This document shows, in pieces, positions 16,601 to 25,000 of a stretch of 36,490 bases of DNA. The notes below the pieces were generated by a model that was not told the origin of the DNA, did no database searches, and saw only the letters and a list, made by a program, of their open reading frames with translations. The position numbers were made by a program, and so were the translations under genes. This DNA is from a virus, in IMG/VR virus record IMGVR_UViG_3300020442_001285, positions 1-36,490 of that record; one strand, given 5' to 3'. The stretch's first letter is position 1, and every line of letters begins with the position of its first letter.

Positions 16601-17325
16601 TCAATATTTACCGATCCACTAACAGAAAGATCACCTATAATATCTACGCCAGTGTTACTGGTTGAAAGTCTGGTGTTAGTACCAAAATAAAGTTGAACAG
16701 GTCCACCTTGAATACCTGTAATATAGGCATCACCTTGCTGAGTTTTTGGTCTAATAATTAATTGATCTGAATCAATAAATGAAGTCTGAATACCTGGAGT
16801 ACCGTCAAAATATAAACTAAGATCATTGTTAGTACCAATTTTTAGTACATCATTATCGTCAAAAGTTATATCTCCACCAGTAGTATTACCTCTGGAAACT
16901 ACTGCAGCAAGAGTATCCGATTCTGCAGTTAAATAACCAACCGCATTGTGATCTCCCCAACTATATGCTGCATCCCAATTACTAACATTTGCACCAGGAG
17001 CATACCCTGCTTGACTATGATCACCCCAACTATATGCTGCGTTCCAATTGACTATTAAAGTATTGGTGATGTTTGCAGCAGGTGATGCGTAAAATAGAGG
17101 GTCAGTTTCTGCAGTTAAATATCCAGCAGCATTATGGTTACCCCAACCATATGCAACATCCCAATTAGATATTTGTAAAGACGTTATATTTGCAGCAGGA
17201 GATCCTACAAACACAGGATCTGTTTCTGCTGTGTTTGCTAAAGTATAAACATCTTGAGCAAGAAGATTAATTTCTTGACGTTGTTCCTCAAGACTAAAAC
17301 TTTTTTGTACGTTTCTAAGTACCAT
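13660..17325 (-). CDS. gp12-like collar adhesin with inserted hydrolase-like domain
   Basis: Residues 1-30 are the MVLRNVQKSFSLEEQRQEIN anchor. Five NW-(D/N/T)-x-A-(Y/H)-x-WG-(D/N)-H repeats follow in the N-terminal half, with four L-x-DV...G-x-VLK-(W/Y)-(D/N)-G repeats and poly-Gly linkers. A phage tail-collar domain starts near residue 638 (GGIIMWSGAVSTIPAGWYLC, then NLTEKFIMGVG) and resumes near 995 (GATGGSNSVSLSETHLPSHAH). Between them lie about 300 residues resembling an alpha/beta hydrolase. The C-terminus is His-rich (HAH, HTH, HDH, HSH, HYH, HEH) and ends FNVIPEYYALAFIMKS, as in gp12-type receptor binders that trimerise around metal ions. Its start overlaps the 69-residue gene by 11 bases. 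Confidence 0.8.
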   Translation of the reverse strand: MVLRNVQKSFSLEEQRQEINLLAQDVYTLANTAETDPVFVGSPAANITSLQISNWDVAYGWGNHNAAGYLTAETDPLFYASPAANITNTLIVNWNAAYSWGDHSQAGYAPGANVSNWDAAYSWGDHNAVGYLTAESDTLAAVVSRGNTTGGDITFDDNDVLKIGTNNDLSLYFDGTPGIQTSFIDSDQLIIRPKTQQGDAYITGIQGGPVQLYFGTNTRLSTSNTGVDIIGDLSVSGSVNIDIGDLQNVDAPFPTPGQVLKYNGTNWAPASDLTGGGSGGGGISLTDLSVAVTSPGTPNLSYDNISGTFFYTPPNTSNYLTITSSINDLSDVDTTTSSVGNVLKWDGSNWSPGTEFIASISDIGNVNAPNPAVGQVLKWDGSTWSPASDLTGGGGGGGGGGIGLADLSAGSNLTASGDGGLSYDNTTGTFRYIPPDLSPYLQATAGDKFNWTVAYNWGDHSQAGYLTSFTETDPIYSASAAATITSPKISNWDAAHSWGDHGAQGYLTSVAVDDLSDVSASSPNMGDVLKYNGTSWITQSDNGGISLGDISVVQNSPTGTPNLGYDASSGVFTYTPPNLSVFLTSAVTQIDTGAGLSGGPITSTGTLSLASTGVTAGEYSSPTITINAQGQITAAANGASAFPSGGIIMWSGAVSTIPAGWYLCDGTNGTPNLTEKFIMGVGSDGSGPSVYETIGLESWTSTHNAPIEFLQALDDDTGGGNQPTWLQAYVSSVQAISSNATATLTTVATGGHNAFTTDATLQAAIRTAVSSDAGSNAITNVEFAIAPSNGQTHTIGNTSYPVMGKLYVPTGLSASQVDVVVLFHGTLQQGGSSTIGEAASDMLERFVGTDTTSANYTNLNVRDKIIFSVAYPQDHIAQDRQFNLTGVGTEQSDFLIGDNLPYARAAVGWVKNSLNGYISAQGGSKTIGDVYLFGHSQGGKLVAKINTLDTGIAGVISDSPGPIQFDQTCTAQPGNISCSKVSAIHGAPGGTGGIEVGATGGSNSVSLSETHLPSHAHDIDPHAHGVGNHTHTVTAHDHTVSNHSHGMGNHTHSIGSHYHSFSGSGSATSSYQSQNHEHAFTTSNAGAHAHLYARSSFGSDHNGEGSGIALCNSEYDAYTAGVGNHTHGGTTAGITRDHTHWTAISVSGNTGNGGGGTTGGTGGTTDQGGAQTTSSNGGGDTSPGGPGVTQPGGSASTKNVGNGTSFNVIPEYYALAFIMKS
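14341..15258 (-). other. Alpha/beta-hydrolase-like domain inside the collar domain
   Basis: Covers residues about 690-995 of the 1221-residue adhesin; boundaries are approximate. A buried strand with an HG turn (VVVLFHGT, His824) fits the oxyanion-hole region. GHSQGG (Ser936) is a nucleophile elbow of the G-x-S-x-G type after VYLFGHS. Downstream, GVISDSPG (Asp958) follows the next strand and SAIHGAPGG (His985) the one after. Those could complete a triad, but in the commonest arrangement the acid and histidine come one strand later, so the domain may be truncated or inactive. Substrate is unknown; a surface ester or lipid is possible. Confidence 0.65.
15805..17168 (-). repeat. Five-copy NWDxAYxWGDH coding repeat
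   Basis: Five copies of a 17-residue unit NWDAAYSWGDHxxxGYL occur in the 1221-residue adhesin at about 17118-17168, 17000-17050, 16931-16980, 15928-15980 and 15805-15858. Single copies occur in the 716- and 679-residue fibres. Copies two and three share the 17-base run beginning CCCCAACTATATG on the plus strand, which points to a fairly recent duplication. The unit is a common shaft element of phage fibres. Confidence 0.75.
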
Positions 17326-17524
17326 TAGACTTCAGCAATTGTTGTAATAGAGATTTGATCTCACCAATCTCACTTTTTACATAGTCTAATTCCTGTTCCA
17401 TATTCTGAAATTTAGTTCTAGACTTTTTATATTTTTCAAAAGCAGATCTGTCGGTATTTATGATTGCACCTGTATCTGTATCGCGATACAGGTGATCTTC
17501 GTTCTTCACTTTTATATGTTTCAT
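17315..17524 (-). CDS. Small coiled-coil protein, 69 residues
   Basis: The ATG at 17524 overlaps the stop of the 517-residue fibre gene (ATGA), so it is translationally coupled. The protein begins MKHIKVKNEDHLYRDTDTGA and has a helical C-terminal half, MEQELDYVKSEIGEIKSLLQQLL, with heptad spacing. Small proteins with this opening are familiar next to fibre genes in T4-like marine phages, but I know of no assigned function. Its end overlaps the start of the 1221-residue adhesin by 11 bases, which ties its expression to both fibres and would fit a fibre-trimerisation helper. That role is inferred. Confidence 0.75.
   Translation of the reverse strand: MKHIKVKNEDHLYRDTDTGAIINTDRSAFEKYKKSRTKFQNMEQELDYVKSEIGEIKSLLQQLLKSNGT
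17467..17494. repeat. Inverted repeat / 16-base perfect palindrome
   Basis: CACCTGTATC (17467-17476) and GATACAGGTG (17485-17494) are perfect 10-base arms around an 8-base loop. A perfect palindrome CTGTATCGCGATACAG occupies 17476-17491. It lies inside the 69-residue gene, in codons for YRDTDTGA, with no T-run on the transcribed side, so it does not look like a terminator. Confidence 0.6.
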
Positions 17525-19074
17525 AATGTAACCGTAAGTTGCTCACTATTATCTTCAAAACTTCCCACAATATATGTACCATTAATTTTCCAGTAACTCA
17601 TATAAATGTGAGTGTTTCCGCTTCCGCTTCCACCACGAAGTTTGAAAGTTGTAACAGTACCCGCAGTTTGAGCAGCTGAAGTTAGATCTACTTCCGTACA
17701 AGTGCTGCCGCTGTGACCAGTGCTGGAGAAACTGCCATTATTGAATGAATATTCAATAGTAAAACCATTCGGAGTTGCAAGACCCATCTTAAATTCAGTA
17801 ATACTGCCAACTCCTACACTAAACGTAAATGTCATAGTAACTGTTGTGCTACTTGAGTGAGAAACACCAGTTCTATTTGATGTACTACATGCTTGCACCA
17901 GTCCAGTTCCTTCACACCAAATATCATGAGATGAAGCTTTTGAAATTGTAGTAGTAACACTACTACTGCCACCACCACCAAAATCTACCCAATTACTTCC
18001 ATCATAAATTTTCATTTTGCTATCTGTGGTGTTATAATATTGATCTCCCTCATTCACACCAGTTGGTTCCTGTGATGATGGATAAGAACCCCAGATAATT
18101 CTATCGTTCAAATATATTGCATTAGAAACATATACATTTTTCCAACGTTTAATATTGATTCCGAGATCTTTTGAATTACCTGTAGCAGGATAAAAAGAAC
18201 CAGAATTAAATTCTGAATGTACGCTACCATTAGTTGTAAGGATCTCAAAAGTATCAGCAATAGTATTGTAATCAAAACCAGCGTTGGTACTATTGATAAA
18301 AAGTCTTCCTGATGTCATAACACCATTGGAATGAGTTTCAAACTTCTTAGTTCCATTATAATAAAGTTCTACTGCACCGTTATCATAAAATGCTGCCATT
18401 GATTGATTAATATCAGCATCGGTAAAACGAATACCGTTATCACTCTGTAACCATAATTGACCAGCAGTATTTTTTATTCTAGAATGATTATTAGATGAAT
18501 CATGGAAAATCTGTAAGTCATTAGCAGCGCCACATAAAAGTTTTTTGTTATCTAAGAGTTGTATATTATTAGATGGTTCTACATTCTGACAAAATATATG
18601 ACTGGAAAGTCTAAGACTTCTATTAAGTTCCCATTCGTCTGTGGTGCCATTATAAGTAAGGGCTGCATTAGAACCAGCGACTGTGAGACCTGCACCATTA
18701 GCAGTTCCATTATCAGTAGCATTACTAGCTACGATAATATTTTTATCTGTTATAGTAAGATTTTCAGAATTGACAGTAGTAGTGACACCATTAACCTGAA
18801 GGTTACCAGCAATAACAAGTGTACCTGTATTATCACCAACTGCTGCAGGATCAATTGTCATTGATGCTGGTCCAGCAATATATCCAGTTAATGTAAGATT
18901 ATTAAATGTAGGTGAGTCGGATGTTTCAGTTCCCTGTAAAGATTGTAGGGAGGTTACATTTGACTGGAGAGTGGTAACTTCACCGTCAATAGTGTTGACA
19001 TCATCTGCAAGAAGATTGATTTCTTGACGCTGTTGTTCAAACGTAAAGTTTGTTGCTACGTTTCTTAATACCAT
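17521..19074 (-). CDS. Modular tail-fibre protein with MVLRNV anchor, 517 residues
   Basis: Starts MVLRNVATNFTFEQQRQEIN, followed by LLADDVNTIDGEVTTLQSNV, which continues as a predicted coiled coil. Residues about 85-145 contain TLVIAGNLQVNGVTTTVNSE and NLTITDKNIIVASNATDNG, a fibre shaft module very common in cyanophages. A segment near 315-365 (RWKNVYVSNAIYLNDRI, YYNTTDSKMKIYDGSNWV) precedes a C-terminal beta-rich domain ending EDNSEQLTVTL. A ribosome site TAAGGA sits just upstream of the ATG in the 13-base gap after the DUF4815 gene. It is the first of the three paralogous-anchor fibres in the cluster. Confidence 0.8.
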   Translation of the reverse strand: MVLRNVATNFTFEQQRQEINLLADDVNTIDGEVTTLQSNVTSLQSLQGTETSDSPTFNNLTLTGYIAGPASMTIDPAAVGDNTGTLVIAGNLQVNGVTTTVNSENLTITDKNIIVASNATDNGTANGAGLTVAGSNAALTYNGTTDEWELNRSLRLSSHIFCQNVEPSNNIQLLDNKKLLCGAANDLQIFHDSSNNHSRIKNTAGQLWLQSDNGIRFTDADINQSMAAFYDNGAVELYYNGTKKFETHSNGVMTSGRLFINSTNAGFDYNTIADTFEILTTNGSVHSEFNSGSFYPATGNSKDLGINIKRWKNVYVSNAIYLNDRIIWGSYPSSQEPTGVNEGDQYYNTTDSKMKIYDGSNWVDFGGGGSSSVTTTISKASSHDIWCEGTGLVQACSTSNRTGVSHSSSTTVTMTFTFSVGVGSITEFKMGLATPNGFTIEYSFNNGSFSSTGHSGSTCTEVDLTSAAQTAGTVTTFKLRGGSGSGNTHIYMSYWKINGTYIVGSFEDNSEQLTVTL

Positions 19075-19087
19075 TATTCCTTACCCC

Positions 19088-22000
19088 TTAGTATGATGCA
19101 ACTGCTCTTAGATCCTGTACTTTAGGAACAAATGCAGGATTGCTAGATTTCATTACAATTTTAATAGCAAAGGATGAGAACTCTGGAAGATCTTCTACAC
19201 TATATGACAACTCTTGATATGAAGATTGTTTTTCTGCAATAGCACTAATTGAATTTTCTGATGTTGCAATTATATCAACATCTGGAGATCCATTTTCATT
19301 GAAATATACCCATTCAATATCTTCAAAATTTTCTTGTGAAGATGACTTCTTGAATCTATACATGACTCTAATGTTTTCAATATCGGAAACATTAACAGTT
19401 GTTTTAACATCAATTGCCGTAGCAGGATTTTCAATCGCAATCTCTTTAGTTACATACTTTGCTGCTGAAGAACTATTCTTGGATTGGGTATCTGGAATAA
19501 AGTCAATACCATCTGTATAAGTTACTTTAGATACTTCTATAAAGTCATATTCATCTGCTGGTTGATCCACATACGAAATAAGATCTCCAACTCGGAAAAT
19601 GTCATCGTCTTGCGAATCTGTACCAGCATTTCTGGTAAATTCAGCACCATTTACAATAGCACTATCGTAATCATTTGAGATTGGTTGTTTATCATTTACT
19701 ATGGTCAACTGTCCATTCTTTTGATTCCATAGAATAATTTTACCTGTAATCTTATTATCATATGTTTCTGCAAGCACCGATGGGTTTCTAGCTGTTACAT
19801 ATGTTGGAGGAACAACAGTGTTTGGAATTTGGAAAATTACCTGAGATGCCCCTGCTAAATCAACAGTGGTAGTACCAGCAAATGTTTGACCAGAGAAACT
19901 TAATTGTTCACCAGGAGTAAACGCATTAGTAGTTTTTAGTTTAACGAAGATAGTGGTTCCTGATACTTTAATGATATCTCCAGATGCGTTTGTTGTAGAT
20001 CCTTGAACAGTTTGATTATTTTGAATAATCTCAGTTTGAGTATCAATTCCAGAAACTGTAAACGTATAAACTGGATAGAACTCTAGAATTTGATTTCTTC
20101 TGCCAAATCTATCTTCTTTTCCTTTAGCATTTTCAACTTTATTTGAAATAGTTTTTACTGTAGAACGTGATAGATCAATAAGTGGAGACAGATGAGAAAC
20201 TGTACTTGATAAATCTACCTTGTAAAGTAAAGAGTTATCAATATTATTGACAATTTGATTTACTCTAGAAGCAACAACTTTTTGGTTGATGAAATATACA
20301 TCTTCATTCAAGAAAGTTTTTTCATATTCAGTCTGAGTGTATGATGTAAAGGTATTAACATTATCATCAACTGGAGAGACGTTTGTTGTTTTTACGAAGC
20401 TATTGACAGAAGTTTGTGCAAATGTTAAGGTAGGAACGATTGCATGAATCTTTTCAAACTTTCTGTTATAAGATGCTAGGATTGTATCTCCTCCACCAAA
20501 TGCATTTGTTGAAGATCTATTTGATGATGTAATAGTATAAGAATCAATTCCAGTATTTGTTACTTGGAACAATCTGCTGTTTAGTTGTGATGCAGCAATT
20601 CCACCTACATCTTTGGTGTTCTTAAAGAACACATAAGAATTACCGTATGAATCAAAACCATTATCTGCATGATTTACTTTGACGACAAAGTTATTATTTT
20701 TGAATAGTGATGATGTTGCCGAAGTATTTGATTCTGCATTTGTCTCAATACAATTTACATCTAGTCTTTCATAACCTAGATCCTCATTGGTCATAACAAT
20801 AGAGGCAGTTCTTGAAATATCAAACTCTGCACGATGCAAAGTGAACTTAACGTCTTCAAAAAGATCTTCAGTCCAATTACTAGTATTTTGAGACTTAAAC
20901 AGAGATCCAAGAGCAGGTTGTGTAGTGACGATTGTACTTGTAGCAATCTCAACTTCACCGAGTTTTGATGCCCATAGTTTATAATCAATTGAATCGGTCT
21001 CAATTACTAATGCATATTCAGTATCAGATTCTAGGAATACTGGATAATCAAACTTAAAGTTTGTTGGAGTTGTTGATGCAGTAACTCCTGATTGATCAGA
21101 AGAGATACCCATACGAACAGCAGGACTATCAATTGTAATAAATGACTCAATTTCAGCACCAGAGTTGCCAGTACCAGTTCCATTAATTACAACTGCAGGT
21201 GGTTCTGTATATTCTGAACCAGAAAGTACAATTTCAGTATGATATACTTTACCACCAGAAACTCTAACTGTAGCGGTTGAATTACCACCGCCTGGTAGTT
21301 GAGGACTCTCAATAGTTAAAATTGCAGAATCATATTCAGATCCAGTATTCTTAACTCTCAGGTCAGTAACTCTGCCAGAATCTTTTGCAATCTTGAGAGT
21401 TGATGTAGTATTGTTTAAATTATTATTTAAAGTTAGTGAAGGAATTTCTAAATTCTCATCTTGCTGGAATGATCTTCCATTATGATTGTCAAGAATCAAT
21501 GTATAAACTTGATCACTAGTCAATGTAATAACACCGATGTTTGAAGCAGTTACTTCAATGTTGTTTTTATCAAAGACCTTAGAAATTGGACCAGATGCAT
21601 TTGATAATGCTCCAGTAACATTTTCTCCTCTGGTGATAGTCAGAGTTTCATTTGCTACAACTCTCAAATAAGTTTCTGGACTTAGAACTTTTTGAGTTCC
21701 TGGAACAATATTCTTTCCTGGTTTACCACTTTGTACATCAGTCAAATAAACTCTTAAAGGAATCTTATCACTCTTAGCAGAGAAGAATAAATCAAGACTT
21801 GTCGCAAAGACACCGCCATCAAATCCTTCTACTGTAAACGTTTGTGCTAGAGGGTTAGGTTTGATTGGGTTTTCTGTATTACTGTCTGTAATTTGAATAC
21901 CTTCATTAGACTTAAAGAACGAAGGAGAAGTTGAAACAATAGATGAAGGATTTTCTGGTAAAAGACCAGTAGCATAGAACTTAACTTCTGCATAAGTATC

Positions 22001-25000
22001 TACTTCATCTTTTGAAGCATCTGTTGAACTAGATGTAAATCTAATGGTTTTTACTCCAGTAGTAAATCTGATTTCATCTGCATCGTCATCGTAAATAACA
22101 GTATCAACACTGCCAGACCATACTGCATTTTCTCTAGGTGGTTTGCCTGCTGGTACAAGAATAATACCACTAGCATTTCCATTTTCATCGGTTGTTACCT
22201 GACCGTTAAATGCAGATAAAGAATTACCTGGAATGCCAGTATATTTGAAATCAGGATTAACCCAGCGAGCAATATCTCTACCTTCCATGAAGACCGAAAT
22301 ATTAGTATTTGGTTTTAGTCTACTAATGTTAAACTTGACAGGAATACTTCTAGCAAAGAACGATAGGGAAGTTGATACTACGTTAGTTCCAACACCTTTT
22401 GTTGTAAGTCCTTTACCAATTTCATTATTTTCTGGACTGATATTAGAAGAACTGGAAACAGATGCATTTGTTACAGAAGCATCTGCCACTGTGGTATTAA
22501 CATCAGCAAATGAATTGATATTAAAGAATGATCTATTTGCACCTAACCAGTTTACTTTATATGAATTGTAGATACTTGAGAATGCGTCACGTAATTCATT
22601 CTTAGCAAGGAAAATAGAGTATAAGTTAGTATTGTTGTCATTTACCAAAGGAGCAACACTACTGTCATACCAAGAATCTACATTAGGACCTATAAATGCG
22701 TCTCCAACATATTGAAGAACAACAAATGGATTCGGATTAATTTCTTTGGTTGCAAAAGCATTTCCAAGAAGTTCTAGTTCTGTATATGGAAGTGTAACGC
22801 GATCTCCGTTTCTTACGTAACCAGAAATAGATCTTTGGTCATCTCTTTGATTAACCTCTACAAGATTCATAGAATCTTCTTTAGACTGAGGTCTCATGAC
22901 AGATTGCTGAGTGTCAATAGAACACTTGTAATCTAGGGATCTTAGCGAACCAATCTTATGGGTCTCAAAATTGTCTACAACAAAACCACTCTTGAATCTG
23001 TTGACACCAGAGGCATCAATAATTTGCATGTTCAATGCCTGTTGTTCCAGAACACTTAATAAGGTATAATATTCTAGACGCTCAATACGCTTCTCCAGTT
23101 TACCAATGTCACGCATTGTGTAACGACGGTTGTCAACTGGAGTAGTTCTTACATCTTTACTAGACTTGGTGAATGCAGGAACATACATGTAGTACAAAGG
23201 TACTGCATCACTGATAAGATCTGGTTTTGTTGGATTTAATGAAGAGTTGCCTTCCTTAACAATAAATTGTCCTTTCTTATCTAAGAAGAGGGCATCAATT
23301 CTATCAAGATATTGTTTCTGAGTAAATGAGAATGTAAACTCTAGATTTGAATCTGGCGCAGGAGTGCTCGTAATGACACCACCAGTTCCAGTAAACGACC
23401 TTGTATTAGCAGCTGATAATAAAGCGTTGTCTTGGAAACCAGAGATAATAGCATCATTATCTACTTTTGGTCTAAAATCTAAAACATCATTTAGGGAAAT
23501 TTTACCTAGCGTAGGAGAGTTATATGATGGAATATCTTCAGGTCCGACACCAGCCTCATGAAGATATGAATCAACTGTACAGAAGTCTCCTTTAGTGTGT
23601 TCAAAATAATCAAATGCAATTACAAGTTGACCCTTAGGAGGTTCGTATCCTGGTTTTACAACCAATCTAGACACGTCATATACAGTATCTCTCTGTCCGT
23701 CATCAAATGTAAATCTATTTGATACATCAGTTCCACTAACAAGATTTCCATTTCTATCAACTACTGGTGGTTCTGATGGGGAACCTTCATAAACGTATCT
23801 TAAATTGTATGCATCAGCATAGGTATAAACTGTAAGACTATCGGTATCGTAATCACTTCCACGGAAAGGAATAACACTATCACCAGGAGAATCAATAACA
23901 ATTCTCTTATTTACGACTGCAGTCTTTAATCTTGGTTTTGCTTTGGTAACTTCTAAAGTTGCTGTTAGTTTAAGTGTTGGATATTGACCACCTGTAGGAA
24001 TAGATCCGAAATAATTAGGATCTAAATCTAACTTGACACTACCAGAAGTTAATCCACTTGCAGAATCTGTAGAAGACTTAATTGAAACTTGATTTGAAGT
24101 GATATAAACAATATCACCCTTTACGATATTTGGAGCATCCCCTGGATCAAGAACTGTTACAATGAAATTACTTTCGGAGAATGAAACAAATCTCTGGGTT
24201 CCGAATGGTAGTTGTGCTGCAAATGTAATCGTTCCTGCACCACCTACACCAGTAGCAACAAAGTCTCTTCTGAGATAATATGTGATTTTAGAATTTTCAC
24301 TATCAGCAACAATAGAACTAATTTGATTAGAACCTGTTTTGTAAAGTAAAGTTCCTTGATTGAAATTATCAATTAGTGGACGAACACGTACCACACTTGT
24401 ATTACTTACATCATTAGGTAGTGATCTATCTAAGTAAATTCTAGATTTTAATACACCTTCTGGTTTAGTTGCCGATTGTACAATAGCACGAACAATAAGA
24501 TCACTAGAATCCGTAAATTGAATTAGATCTCCTTGCTGAAGGAATTTGGTAGAATCTCCTCCAAAACCATTACACTCAATATACTTTCTGCCAGTAGAAC
24601 CACTAAATGTAAAATCTGTAATTGATACAGTTTCTGCAAATTTTTCTTTGTTTACTTCAATGTCAGAAGTAAATACGTTTGAATTACCTGATCCATATTC
24701 ACAGAAGAATGACTTGACATTTTGTGGAGTGTATGTTACAATAGAGTTTCTAACAAGAACAGGTGTAATAACAGCAGCCGTTGGATTTCCACCATTATCT
24801 CCTTGAATTACATCAACAATAGGTGGTCTTGAATATTCGTTTTTGAATAGTTCTCTATTTACAACAGTTGCTGAAACAATAGAACCACTGCCAAGATTTA
24901 GTTGTACCTTTGATGAATCAAACTCTACACCGTTAATTCTTAAACGAGATCCATCAACATAATTTAAACCTCTACTATTAACAATAAAGTGAGAGATTGT

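Noticed and set aside
17467-17494. Rho-independent terminator at the palindrome
   Set aside because: No T-run follows on the transcribed strand and the element is within a coupled coding region.
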